A DNA stretch of 35,169 nt. It comes from Aestuariirhabdus haliotis (GTDB taxonomy: Bacteria > Pseudomonadota > Gammaproteobacteria > Pseudomonadales > Aestuariirhabdaceae). Under the pieces are notes generated by a model, which worked only from the letters and a program-made list of their open reading frames with translations, searched no databases and was not told where the DNA came from. The stretch is from contig NZ_JAKSDZ010000031.1 of NCBI RefSeq assembly GCF_023509475.1, positions 1-35,169 on the forward strand. The letters run 5' to 3'. A program made the position numbers and the translations under genes. Each line of letters begins with the position of its first letter. Positions within the stretch are counted from its first letter, which is position 1. Shown piece by piece: positions 18,006 through 27,391 of this stretch.

Positions 18006-20960
18006 CTATTGCTGACGCGTTTCGTCGAGTAACAGCTGCGGCAGCAATGAGGGATAGCCCCAGCCGGCCTCGCCCACCACGACCCGTTCTCCCGTTAGGA
18101 ACTCATACAAAGTGGGGGCCAGGGAACCATTGTCGACCGATTCCATCTGCTCAACAGCCTGACTCGGCTTACCCCAAAAACCGACAAAGGCGTCCTTTTC
18201 CAAATAATGCTCGCCGGCATGTCGCCCTGGCACAATGGTATTAAAGCCGATGCCTTCACCCGGAAACAGGTTGATGGTGCCGGCCCTTGATTCATCGTAC
18301 AGGTGAGCCAGCTGATTCACCGAATCGGGCCTTGGCGTCAGGCGCGTCAACTGTCGCCACTGGGCCTCGCTACACCAACTATCGGGTTGGTCCAATACTG
18401 GTTGCTGCAAACAACGCTGCAGCAGATCCTCTTTCTCGAAGCTCTCCTGCGCCGTTAGCGGTGCCGCAAAGGGATTGGCCTGCTGCAACTCCAGCAAGGT
18501 ACCCGCCTGCGCAACCTGCCAGGAATTAAGCGGGCGAATAAACATCGGATCTTGGGTGCTCTGTGCGTACAGCACACGGTCACCCTCGCGTTGAATGATC
18601 TCATCAACACGCTGACCATCACGATGTCCTACCAGGCGCAAAGTACAACGCTCAATGCTGCAATCCGATTCGCGCAGTACCAGATAATCGAGACTCTCCT
18701 TAAGCCGGCTCGACAGCTCCTCAACCATATCGACAGACTGAACCACTCCCTGCTTATTGCTCGGCAGGTCATAATCGATCATCTCCGAATACAGGGGCTG
18801 CACCTTCCAGCCCCTGCCAGAGTTGAAAAAGTCCATCATAAAGTTGCCCCCCGCCGTGGAGGCCACCACCACATCCGCGCCCTTAAAACTGGGAGGATTC
18901 AGCGCATTGGTAATCTTGAAGCCTTCGCCTTCATCCGAGGAGATCTTGCGAATATCCAGATCCACGTCGTAGTCTTTTTCCAGATAATCCAACGCCTGCT
19001 TTTCAGGGTTTAATGCGAAATACACCGGTGCCAGTCCGTGATCCCCCGCCATGCCCCACAGGGTATTGTCATAAATACCCGCGTTCTTGTAGGCCTGGGT
19101 GAGTTCGCTGATCCAGTAATCGAGGCGGTTAAGCTCACCGGTAGGCGCAATAATCTCATCGCTGAAGGCCCCTTTAAAATGGGCAAAATGATCGGGCCAG
19201 GGGTTATACACCAGCACATAATCGGGCATTCCCTGAGTATCCAGGGCCGCCAACTGTTGAATAGCATCCTCAATGGTTTTCTTTTTGGTCCAGCGGGTTA
19301 GCGGCGACCAGGCACTGATCTCCTGAAACGCTTGAATGTCCTCGATCAGTTGCTGGCGGGCTTGTTGCACCCGGGGTTCCACTTCGGCGCGGCGCTGAAT
19401 TTCGCGCATACAGCGGCTTTCACCAAAGTCCCGCACGGCTTCTCCCAAGCCAAGATTGACCAAACCGTCGTAAGCGGTCAGGGCATTCCAGTCATACTGG
19501 GCATTGCAGTTCAGGGTTTTCAGGTAATCGAGCCGGTCGAACATGGTTTGCATACCCCGACTGGCCGCCAGTCTATCCAGCTGCAAGGCATCGTTGCCAA
19601 AGAAGTAATAGGCCCGGTCCTTATCTCGATCGACAAAATGGAAATTGGGAATCCCCGTGCCGCCGTTGCCGGCCACCGTAGCGCCGGTTTTGATGATCGG
19701 CAGATTACGCACACTGATGGTCGGCGTGGAGGAGACTCCGAAGCGGGCAATGCCTTTACTCGACTGCTGATACAGGGTTTTAAAGAACGGCAAGTAAGCC
19801 GGGTCATCCATCGCGCTTTGTTTGTCTTCAATCAGCTTGAGCAAGAAATCATGTTTAGGAACATGCTCCGGCGAAGCAACCGTTTCGTTGTCGGGACGAT
19901 AGGCTTCCTTATTGCGAGCCCGATCATAGACCGCGCTCAACAAAGGTGACTTTTGCTCATCTGCCAGCGCCGCCATTAAACCTTGCTGCAAACCGTCAAC
20001 GGTTATCTGCACCGCAAAACGCTTGCTGCTCTGTTGTTCCAGAAAGTGAATCAACGACTGCGGGTTATCATCAAAAGTATTTTGCATCCATTGACCGAAG
20101 GCTTCGGTGCGTGCTTCTTTACGGGCAAATTGACGATACGCCTTGAGCACATTGAGCCGGACAAAATCGATCAGGGTGATGGTGATCGCCTGAGCCTTGC
20201 TATTCACTTCCGGGCTGCCTGGATTCTGCCCCTCTTGCACAATGCCTTCCAATGCCGTTTTCATCTCGTCAGCGTCCAGCCCCTCGGCGTATCGAGACAT
20301 CACATCCAGGACAATCGTCTGGATTTTTGCAATCAGTGCCAGGTCTTCTGGCGAGCGGGAGAGGTAACTGTATTGCTCGGGCAGTTTGCGCCCCAACAAC
20401 CATTCGTCATTATTAAACAGCACATCGTAGACGGTAACCAGAGCGGCGATAAACTGAGAATTGAGCATCGACTGCTCGGCACCGTCGGCCGCTTCCGCAT
20501 CATCAGCAACCGGATCGGCAAGGCTAAACAGCGAATGTTCCCATTGCTGTAGCTGCTCAGTGGTATAGGTTTGCAACAGATACTGACGGAAGCGGTCTTC
20601 ACCGTCGAGGCCACCGTACTGGTCGTAAAACAGGTAGAGAAAATGCCCAAGCTGAATGGAATACACCGGGTTGGACAGCCGGGAGATTACCCGGGCTTTG
20701 ACATCCGCCTCCAGCGGCAATGTCAGGATATAGGCATCCAGACTCATACCCGCAATGGTAAAGAGGGCAACATCCCGCCCGGTACTCACCGTTGCCTCTA
20801 CGCCGCCGAAGATCTGTTCCTTAAGAATTTTGCTGGTGTTGTAGGCTGCGCCAACCACCGGCGTACTGCCAATATCCGACGATGCCGTACCCGCAAACGG
20901 CAACAAGCCACAGAGTAAACTGGCCCGCAATAACGAGCGAGCGTTTAGTATCGAGTGCAT
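18006..20960 (-). CDS. Large exported alkaline-phosphatase-superfamily protein
   Basis: A 984-residue protein with an N-terminal signal peptide (hydrophobic core LLRASLLCGLLPFAG, cleavage near residue 28), so periplasmic or secreted. The C-terminal two thirds carry the metal-binding pattern of phosphodiesterase/nucleotide pyrophosphatase-like enzymes: a possible first Asp322 in TVDGLQQG, a candidate nucleophile Thr435 in GGTGIPNF, Asp590 and His594 in PWPDHFAHFKG, Asp640-His641 in AGDHGL, and a late His in PGRHAGEHY. The first 300 residues have no motif that I recognise, and the protein is about twice the usual size. Substrate unknown; phosphoesters or phosphonates are the family's range. It stands alone between hairpins. 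Confidence 0.75.
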   Translation of the reverse strand: MHSILNARSLLRASLLCGLLPFAGTASSDIGSTPVVGAAYNTSKILKEQIFGGVEATVSTGRDVALFTIAGMSLDAYILTLPLEADVKARVISRLSNPVYSIQLGHFLYLFYDQYGGLDGEDRFRQYLLQTYTTEQLQQWEHSLFSLADPVADDAEAADGAEQSMLNSQFIAALVTVYDVLFNNDEWLLGRKLPEQYSYLSRSPEDLALIAKIQTIVLDVMSRYAEGLDADEMKTALEGIVQEGQNPGSPEVNSKAQAITITLIDFVRLNVLKAYRQFARKEARTEAFGQWMQNTFDDNPQSLIHFLEQQSSKRFAVQITVDGLQQGLMAALADEQKSPLLSAVYDRARNKEAYRPDNETVASPEHVPKHDFLLKLIEDKQSAMDDPAYLPFFKTLYQQSSKGIARFGVSSTPTISVRNLPIIKTGATVAGNGGTGIPNFHFVDRDKDRAYYFFGNDALQLDRLAASRGMQTMFDRLDYLKTLNCNAQYDWNALTAYDGLVNLGLGEAVRDFGESRCMREIQRRAEVEPRVQQARQQLIEDIQAFQEISAWSPLTRWTKKKTIEDAIQQLAALDTQGMPDYVLVYNPWPDHFAHFKGAFSDEIIAPTGELNRLDYWISELTQAYKNAGIYDNTLWGMAGDHGLAPVYFALNPEKQALDYLEKDYDVDLDIRKISSDEGEGFKITNALNPPSFKGADVVVASTAGGNFMMDFFNSGRGWKVQPLYSEMIDYDLPSNKQGVVQSVDMVEELSSRLKESLDYLVLRESDCSIERCTLRLVGHRDGQRVDEIIQREGDRVLYAQSTQDPMFIRPLNSWQVAQAGTLLELQQANPFAAPLTAQESFEKEDLLQRCLQQPVLDQPDSWCSEAQWRQLTRLTPRPDSVNQLAHLYDESRAGTINLFPGEGIGFNTIVPGRHAGEHYLEKDAFVGFWGKPSQAVEQMESVDNGSLAPTLYEFLTGERVVVGEAGWGYPSLLPQLLLDETRQQ

Positions 20961-21251
20961 ACCCCACCATCCCTAGCAATTAAATCAGGGGACAGTGTAC
21001 TCGCGTGTAAGTTATCTATGAAGGCCCCTCCAATGAAGACAACGGGACTCTGGCTTTCAAGCGACCTGTCTACTCAATAGACATGGATAAATGCCCAGCA
21101 CTGACAACAAGCAACTATAGGGCTAGTCTTCGAGGGCGACTATCGAGAGCCACCCGGCTGCGGCGTGAACGCGGCGGGGAACTGTCCCTCGCCAGTTGCA
21201 TCTAACTCTCAGTATTTGAAAAACCAAGTGAGAACCCGGAACAGGCAGAGA
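20961..21251. other. Intergenic region with short inverted GGGACAGT/ACTGTCCC boxes
   Basis: It lies between the divergent phosphatase and small membrane protein genes. GGGGACAGTGTACT near 20992 and ACTGTCCC near 21180 are inverted with respect to each other. The first resembles sequences commonly found beside REP-associated (IS200-like) transposases, but no transposase gene is here. No other gene is evident. Confidence 0.4.
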
Positions 21252-21593
21252 ATGACAGCACCCATCTACAAACGCCCGCACAAATTTGAATACGGCCCGG
21301 TCTCTCTGGGAGTCTTCAAAGCGTTGCTATGGGGCACCGCACTGGTTGGTTTTATCGCCCCTGTTTCGCTGACCTACTACGTGGCCTTTCTGCTTTTTCT
21401 GGCCTTTGGCCTGCGTCCCCTAATCGAACGTACCGGCCTCTTTGAGTATTACCAACACTTTCGCTGCACCCTTGATGAACGACTGAATCGCAAGCAACTG
21501 GCCCAGCGTGACCAGGAGATCGAGCGCAAGCGCCGGGACGACCGCTACCGCCACGCCCGCCGAAAAGATCCTCGCTTGCCGAAAAACTGGTGA
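21252..21593 (+). CDS. Small membrane protein with basic C-terminal tail
   Basis: A 113-residue protein of unknown function. Two hydrophobic segments (about 18-36 and 39-57) are followed by a highly charged, probably helical tail (DERLNRKQLAQRDQEIERKR) rich in Arg and Lys, which should be cytoplasmic. The frame is open to 21165, but the residues before the ATG at 21252 look non-coding. Followed by a strong bidirectional terminator. Confidence 0.7.
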   Translation: MTAPIYKRPHKFEYGPVSLGVFKALLWGTALVGFIAPVSLTYYVAFLLFLAFGLRPLIERTGLFEYYQHFRCTLDERLNRKQLAQRDQEIERKRRDDRYRHARRKDPRLPKNW

Positions 21594-21612
21594 TCGAGTG
21601 CCCCTACCCAGA

Positions 21613-21648
21613 AACAACAAACCCCTCACAGTGGAGGGGTTTGTTGTT
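21613..21648. terminator. Strong bidirectional intrinsic terminator
   Basis: A perfect 15-bp stem, AACAACAAACCCCTC / GAGGGGTTTGTTGTT, around a 6-base loop. GC-rich in the middle and AT-rich at the base, it serves both the small membrane protein gene and the convergent helicase gene. Confidence 0.9.
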
Positions 21649-21669
21649 TACAGCCTGAAAGAAGCAGCG

Positions 21670-23109
21670 CTAGCTGGCTGTTGCCGGCCGTCGGCTAGAG
21701 CGCCGCCCGGGTTTACCCAAACCAACGGAGGTTTTCCGCGCGGCGGGCTTGGCAGCTCCATCGCCTTCTTTACGAGCAGCGGGTTTTGAGATCCGATTGC
21801 CAGTGGCTTTGGCGCCACCACCCTGACGGGATGCATTCGAGCCACCGGAACGAGTACCTTGCTGGCTTTTAGCTTGTTTCGGCGGATGGCTCTTATCTTG
21901 CTTGGGCTGATGGCTCTTGGCTTTCTTTGGTTTTTTCGGCTTCGCCGGAGACTTCAAGGGCCGGTCAGGCAGTTCCTGGCTGGGCTGGAAATTTTCCACG
22001 ACCAGGCGCTCCAGCTTGCTCTGGATCAGGCGCTCGATCGAAACCAGTTCCTTCATCTCATCGACACATACCAGGGATACCGCTTTGCCGGTCGAACCGG
22101 CACGACCGGTACGGCCGATCCGGTGCACATAGTCTTCGGCGACATTGGGCAGATCAAAGTTCACCACACGGGGCAACTGCTCGATATCCAGCCCGCGAGC
22201 CGCGATATCGGTAGCAACCAGGACCTGCACCCTGCCATCCTTGAATCCAGCTAATGCACGGGTGCGAGCACCCTGACTTTTGTTGCCATGGATCGCCATC
22301 GCCTCGATGCCATCCTTGCCCAGCTTATCGGCCAGACGGTTGGCACCATGCTTGGTCCGGGTAAACACCAGCACCTGCCCCCACTGCTCGGTGCGAATCA
22401 GGTGACTGAGCAGCGCCGGTTTACGGGATTTATCCACCGGGTGCAGGCACTGTTCAACCGTCGGCGCGGTGCTGTTAGGCGGCGAGACAGAGACACTCTG
22501 GGGGTTGTTCAAAATACCGCCTGCAAGGCGCTTGATCTCATCGGAAAAGGTGGCCGAAAACAGCAGATTCTGACGCTTGGCAGGCAGCACCTTGAGAATA
22601 CGGCGAATATCGTGGATAAAGCCCATATCGAGCATGCGATCGGCCTCGTCCAGCACCAGACATTCGAGGTGATCAAACTTGATCGCATTCTGGCTGTACA
22701 GATCCAGCAGACGACCCGGGGTCGCCACCAGCACATCGACCCCTTTGCGCAAGGCCATCATCTGCGGGTTGATCTTGACGCCGCCGAACACCACAGTAGA
22801 ACGCAAATTCAGGTAACGCCCATACTCGCTAACACTCTCGCCCACCTGAGCCGCTAGTTCCCGGGTCGGCGTCAGAATCAGGGTTCTGACATGATTGGCC
22901 CGCGCGGGCTTGCCGTCGGCCAGGCGATGCAACAGCGGCAAAGTAAAACCGGCGGTCTTACCGGTTCCGGTTTGGGCAGCGGCCATCAGGTCGTGCCCGC
23001 TCAAAACAACAGGTATGGCCTTGGCCTGAATGGGCGAAGGAGTGGTATAGCCTTGATCAGCCACCGCCCGCAATAGCGGTTCGGCCAGGCCGAGGGAAGA
23101 AAACGTCAT
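21670..23109 (-). CDS. rhlE: DEAD-box RNA helicase RhlE
   Basis: A 479-residue ATP-dependent RNA helicase. The Q motif has Gln28 (TPSPIQ), followed by Walker A AQTGTGKT (45-52), PTRELA (81-86), DEAD (154-157), SAT (185-187), the [10 protein letters not shown] motif near 300 and HRIGRTGR (329-336). The last 100 residues form a basic, low-complexity tail with near-repeats of KSHxPKQ, as in RhlE proteins, likely for RNA binding. RhlE acts in RNA turnover and ribosome assembly. There is no clear ribosome site just before the ATG, and the leader contains a stem (23121-23175). Confidence 0.93.
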   Translation of the reverse strand: MTFSSLGLAEPLLRAVADQGYTTPSPIQAKAIPVVLSGHDLMAAAQTGTGKTAGFTLPLLHRLADGKPARANHVRTLILTPTRELAAQVGESVSEYGRYLNLRSTVVFGGVKINPQMMALRKGVDVLVATPGRLLDLYSQNAIKFDHLECLVLDEADRMLDMGFIHDIRRILKVLPAKRQNLLFSATFSDEIKRLAGGILNNPQSVSVSPPNSTAPTVEQCLHPVDKSRKPALLSHLIRTEQWGQVLVFTRTKHGANRLADKLGKDGIEAMAIHGNKSQGARTRALAGFKDGRVQVLVATDIAARGLDIEQLPRVVNFDLPNVAEDYVHRIGRTGRAGSTGKAVSLVCVDEMKELVSIERLIQSKLERLVVENFQPSQELPDRPLKSPAKPKKPKKAKSHQPKQDKSHPPKQAKSQQGTRSGGSNASRQGGGAKATGNRISKPAARKEGDGAAKPAARKTSVGLGKPGRRSSRRPATAS

Positions 23110-23120
23110 AAAGTGGAGTG

Positions 23121-23175
23121 TCCTGACGGCAGAGCGCCGCGCAATCTGAAGGTGTTTCTGAGAGCCCTGTCAGGA
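23121..23175 (-). promoter_or_regulatory. Possible structured 5' leader of rhlE
   Basis: TCCTGACGGC (23121-23130) can pair with GCC..GTCAGGA (ending at 23175) in the region immediately upstream of the rhlE start. The stem has a two-base bulge. A structured leader would fit the cold-shock or autoregulated control known for some DEAD-box helicases. The role is inferred only. Confidence 0.35.
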
Positions 23176-23406
23176 TGATAAAACGATCTGCCTGGCTCGT
23201 GTGGCGCGCATCATAGCCGAAAGCCGGGGCGGATACGATCATTTTCTGCACGATCTTTAGCCAACTCGCTCACAGGCATCAAAACCCGGAACCACACCGC
23301 TATTCTCCGGCCCAGATTAGCTGTACTCAAAAACCGATAAGAATGACTGGCAGAGTCAATACGGACTAAACTCCTACATGCAAGTGGCTAAGGACTAAAG
23401 CACATC

Positions 23407-24672
23407 ATGGAATCGATCGTTGAAATTGGCACTACTTACCCTATTGGCGGGCTCAAACTACTGGTCATGGCCATACTGGTACTCTATCTCGGAGAGTTTT
23501 TAACCCACAGATTCCCCTTCCTGCTCAATAACAACATTCCTGCCGCCGTGACCGGAGGCTTATTGTGCAGTTCAGCTTTAGCCTTGCTGAGTCACTTCGA
23601 GATTGCCCACCTTGATTTCGAGCTGGAGTTACGGAACTCATTACTCCTCATATTTTTCAGCACCATTGGCCTCACTGCCAAGTTCAGTGCCCTTCTGATA
23701 GGTGGACGGGCGATGATCCTGCTCATCACTGTGTGCACCCTGTTTATTCTATTCCAGAACGTGGTCGGTATCCTGATCGCCAGCCTGATCGGACAGGAGA
23801 CCGTTTACGGACTCTTTGTCGGTAGTATCTCGCTGGTCGGGGGGCACGGCACCGCCATCGCCTGGGGCGAAGTTGCCACCGAAGATGGCATCCGCGGCGC
23901 CGCCGAACTGGGCGTCGCCGGAGCCACGCTGGGGTTAATTATTGGTGGATTGATCGGTGGACCGGTCGCAGGTCGGCTGATTCGAAAAAAACAGTTGAGT
24001 TATGTCGAATCTGATGCAATTGGTGCAAACCATAGCGCCCCCGCCAACCAGAATAACAGCGAGACCGAACCTGCAGCTTCCAAGTCCAATCCGATCAAAC
24101 ATTATGTCAGCATTCGTGACTTCCTCGGCACAGTGTTGGCCCTGGGGCTCTGCCTCGGCTTTGGCGAGGCGGTTAACCATTATCTGTTTTCCTACGAGAT
24201 TCGCTTGCCGGGCTTTCTCACCGCGATGATGGTTGGCGTCGTCATCACTAACATCACATCCCCCCTGAAAAAGGATGTGGACCCCGATGCTATCAACCTG
24301 ATAGGCGGCGTCTCTCTGCACCTGTTTTTGGCCATGAGCCTGATGAGCATGGACCTGTTATCGCTGGTTAATTCAGCCGGCCTGCTGCTCACAACGATGG
24401 TGGCGCAGACCATTTTGATCATATTTTTTGCCACTCATATTGTCTTCAAAATGATGGGCAGCGACTACGACGCGGCGGTCATTACCGGCGGTTTTATCGG
24501 CATGGGACTGGGCGCCACACCCGTCGCCATCGCCAACATGACCGCCATTTCACGAGAGCATGGCCCCTCTATGAAGGCTTTACTGGTAGTTCCTTTAGTG
24601 GGTGCCTTCTTCATTGATCTAGTCAACGCCGTGGTGATCGAGCTTTTCCTGCGGCTGCCCTTTATGAGTTAA
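23407..24672 (+). CDS. gltS: Sodium/glutamate symporter GltS
   Basis: A 421-residue inner-membrane carrier with about ten helices. The GltS signature is clear: two inverted halves with VGGHGTAIAWG (first half) and GGFIGMGLGATPVAIANM (second half). It should import glutamate with Na+. A hydrophilic linker of about 40 residues (around 198-238; Ala/Asn/Ser-rich) separates the halves. The ATG has AAGGA about 12 bases upstream. A second gltS-type gene lies 1.3 kb downstream on the opposite strand. Confidence 0.95.
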   Translation: MESIVEIGTTYPIGGLKLLVMAILVLYLGEFLTHRFPFLLNNNIPAAVTGGLLCSSALALLSHFEIAHLDFELELRNSLLLIFFSTIGLTAKFSALLIGGRAMILLITVCTLFILFQNVVGILIASLIGQETVYGLFVGSISLVGGHGTAIAWGEVATEDGIRGAAELGVAGATLGLIIGGLIGGPVAGRLIRKKQLSYVESDAIGANHSAPANQNNSETEPAASKSNPIKHYVSIRDFLGTVLALGLCLGFGEAVNHYLFSYEIRLPGFLTAMMVGVVITNITSPLKKDVDPDAINLIGGVSLHLFLAMSLMSMDLLSLVNSAGLLLTTMVAQTILIIFFATHIVFKMMGSDYDAAVITGGFIGMGLGATPVAIANMTAISREHGPSMKALLVVPLVGAFFIDLVNAVVIELFLRLPFMS

Positions 24673-24771
24673 TAACCCATCAGTCGGTATTGACTCAAGG
24701 CCTCCCTGTTCAGCATTACCACCAAGATGGCAATCAGCAGGGCCCGCCGCTAACCGGGGAAGCACTCGCGT

Positions 24772-25983
24772 ATGTCGCTCGAATGGATCATGATTTTCTT
24801 TGCCTCGCTGATTGCGATCGGCATTTTGCTGCACCATCCGGCGCGTACGCTCGGGCTGCCCTCGCTGCTGATCTTTATGTCTGTCGGGCTGGCGTTGGGC
24901 AATGGTGAGTTTGATTTCGTCTATGACAATATCAGTGCAACCGCGATCGTCGGCTCCATGGCCCTCAACCTGATTGTGTTTACCGGGGGCATCAACAGCT
25001 CCTATACCAGCATCCGGGTGGCTTACCGTGAAGGGGGGATGCTTTCAACCTTTGGGGTCCTCTTCACTACGCTGTTTTTCAGCCTCATTCTGTACTACAT
25101 CATCGATCTGAACTTTATTCTTTGTCTGCTGTTTGCCGCCATCGTTTCCTCTACCGATGCGGCCGCCGTATTTTCCATTCTGAAATCGCAAAAACTGAAT
25201 CTGAAAGAACAAACCAGCACCGTGCTGGAATTTGAGTCGGCCACCAATGACCCGGTCGCCCTGTTAATGGTTGTGCTCTTGACCGGTCTGGCTCTGGAAG
25301 CTGGGGCCGAACCGCTGTCCGCCTCGAGTATTGGCCTTGAACTGCTCATGCAGATAGTGGTGGGTCTGGGCATGGGATGGGGCATCGGGAAGCTGTCTGT
25401 TTGGCTACTGAACCGTATCAAACTGGAAGAATATGGTCTTATCCCGGTGTTTGTCCTGAGCACCTTTATCCTGGCCAGCTACGGCGCCGATGCCCTGGGC
25501 GGTAATATTCTGATCGCCTCCTATGTCAGTGGCGCCATTATTGGCAACGAACTGGTACGGGGTAAAGAGCTGAGCAAGCATTTCTTCAACAGCCTGTCCT
25601 GGCTGGCCCAGGCGCTGATGTTTATCATTCTTGGCCTGCAGATTTTTCCACAACAACTGATTGGCGTTTTTACCCTGTCAATCCTGCCCGCCGCGCTGCT
25701 GATCCTGGTCGCCCGTCCGCTGGCGGTATTTCTCTGCTATCTGCCATTTCGCAAGGCCAGCTGGCGTAAACAACTGTTTGTATCGGCGATTGGCCTGAAG
25801 GGAGCCACCCCGATTGTCTTTGCCCTGATACCGGCAGCGGCCGGCGTCCCCGAAGCCTTGACCATCTTGCATATGGTGTTCTTTGTGGTGCTGGTTTCGG
25901 TGTTTGTGCAAGGGGGAGCGATCGCCCCCCTGGCTCGGGTTCTGAAACTTGAACAAGAGGATCAGAACCCGACGGCGTCCTGA
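24772..25983 (+). CDS. NhaP2/CvrA-type cation/proton antiporter, without C-terminal domain
   Basis: A 403-residue CPA1-family membrane protein with about twelve helices. The typical core motifs are SSTDAAAVFSIL, FESATNDPVA (ion-binding Asp) and IGLKGATPIVFA. NhaP2/CvrA proteins normally continue with a TrkA-C and a regulatory domain to about 570 residues; here the protein ends after the last helix with a short charged tail. It should exchange K+ or Na+ for H+. Its stop is 6 bases from the end of the convergent second gltS gene. Confidence 0.88.
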   Translation: MSLEWIMIFFASLIAIGILLHHPARTLGLPSLLIFMSVGLALGNGEFDFVYDNISATAIVGSMALNLIVFTGGINSSYTSIRVAYREGGMLSTFGVLFTTLFFSLILYYIIDLNFILCLLFAAIVSSTDAAAVFSILKSQKLNLKEQTSTVLEFESATNDPVALLMVVLLTGLALEAGAEPLSASSIGLELLMQIVVGLGMGWGIGKLSVWLLNRIKLEEYGLIPVFVLSTFILASYGADALGGNILIASYVSGAIIGNELVRGKELSKHFFNSLSWLAQALMFIILGLQIFPQQLIGVFTLSILPAALLILVARPLAVFLCYLPFRKASWRKQLFVSAIGLKGATPIVFALIPAAAGVPEALTILHMVFFVVLVSVFVQGGAIAPLARVLKLEQEDQNPTAS

Positions 25984-25989
25984 CCGCTT

Positions 25990-27225
25990 TTAGCCACTGA
26001 AGGTGGCCAGGAACCAGGGAATCATCACGGCGTTGGCCAGATCGATAAAGAAGGCACACACCAAAGGCACAATAATAAAGGCCAGGTGGGAGTTACCGTA
26101 GCGGGTTGCCACCGCGGACATATTGGCCATAGCCGTGGGTGTCGAGCCCAGGGAGATACCGCCAAAACCGGAGCAGATGACCGCCGCATCGTAATTTTTG
26201 CCCATGGCCGGGAACACCACAAAGATATTGATCAGAACCGCGACCGCGAACTGTACTCCCAAAATGGTAAAGATCGGTCCGGCCAGATCAACCAGTGACC
26301 ACAGCTGCATACTCATCAGGGACATGGCCAAAAAAGCACCCAGCGACAAGTCAGCGATCAGGGCAATTTCCGGCTTGCGCGTCGGCCACTCGGTGCCGGT
26401 AATGCGAGGAAATTTTTTCGGCACCAGGTTGGTGATCATAATGCCGGCAAACAAACAGGTCACAAACAAAGGCAACTGAAGCCCAAAACCTTCAATAACC
26501 TCGTTCAGAATCAAACCCAGAATGGCCGATATATGAATGGCCAGTACCGCATCAAGAAAACCAAAAGCGGTAATAGTGACGCCCTCTTCCTTTTCCGCCA
26601 CCCCAATATCCAGAGCCTCTTTCTCTGCGGGTTGCAGCTTATGCTTGTTAATCAGGAATTTGGCGATCGGCCCGCCCATCAAACTGGCCAGAATCAAACC
26701 AAAGGTGGCACTGGCAATACCAATTTCCATGGCGTTGCTGACGCCATAATCCTCAGCAATCCTCGGTGACCAGGCGATGGCAGTACCATGGCCGCCAATC
26801 AGGGAGACGCTGCCCCCTAACAAACCAACCGCGGCATCGAGATCAAACAGCGTAGCCACACCAATCCCCGTCAGGTTCTGGACCAGCATATAGCCGATGG
26901 TGATGCCCAGCAGAATAATCAGGGGCATGCCGCCCTTCAGCAGATCCTTCAGATTGGAGTTGATACCAATGGTGGTAAAGAAATAGACCAGCAAGACATC
27001 GCGGGCTTCGAGGTTGAAGTCAATATCGACCGGAATCACCAGATAAATCAAAGCAAACAGAAGGGAAAACAGAATACCGCCAGTGACCGGCTCGGGAATA
27101 CTGAACTCTTTCAGAAAACCGATGGCATTGTTCAAACGGCGACCCACAAAGAGTACGACTATTCCCAGGGTCAACGTAAACAATGCATCGACATGCAGCA
27201 CATTGGCGACTTCATCAAACTCCAT
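25990..27225 (-). CDS. gltS: Second sodium/glutamate symporter (GltS paralogue)
   Basis: A 411-residue GltS-family carrier. The same duplicated signatures are seen (IGGHGTAIAWS, GFGGISLGSTPTAMANM). It differs clearly from the first copy, so it is an old paralogue rather than a recent duplication. AAGGAG lies 6 bases before the ATG. It is convergent with the antiporter gene. Different affinity, ion or substrate (for example another acidic amino acid) is possible. Confidence 0.93.
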   Translation of the reverse strand: MEFDEVANVLHVDALFTLTLGIVVLFVGRRLNNAIGFLKEFSIPEPVTGGILFSLLFALIYLVIPVDIDFNLEARDVLLVYFFTTIGINSNLKDLLKGGMPLIILLGITIGYMLVQNLTGIGVATLFDLDAAVGLLGGSVSLIGGHGTAIAWSPRIAEDYGVSNAMEIGIASATFGLILASLMGGPIAKFLINKHKLQPAEKEALDIGVAEKEEGVTITAFGFLDAVLAIHISAILGLILNEVIEGFGLQLPLFVTCLFAGIMITNLVPKKFPRITGTEWPTRKPEIALIADLSLGAFLAMSLMSMQLWSLVDLAGPIFTILGVQFAVAVLINIFVVFPAMGKNYDAAVICSGFGGISLGSTPTAMANMSAVATRYGNSHLAFIIVPLVCAFFIDLANAVMIPWFLATFSG

Positions 27226-27391
27226 TGATGGCTCCTTGATTTTTTTATAGTAAACGTTTTGATTATTGATAATGAGCTAATGGCTACATCCTAGCAAACA
27301 TCAGGGTTAACTGCCTGTCCCTAGTCACACTTGACGGGTTCACAGGCCTTACATAGGCTTGAATAAACCGCCATATTCAGGAGCCTGCCCC

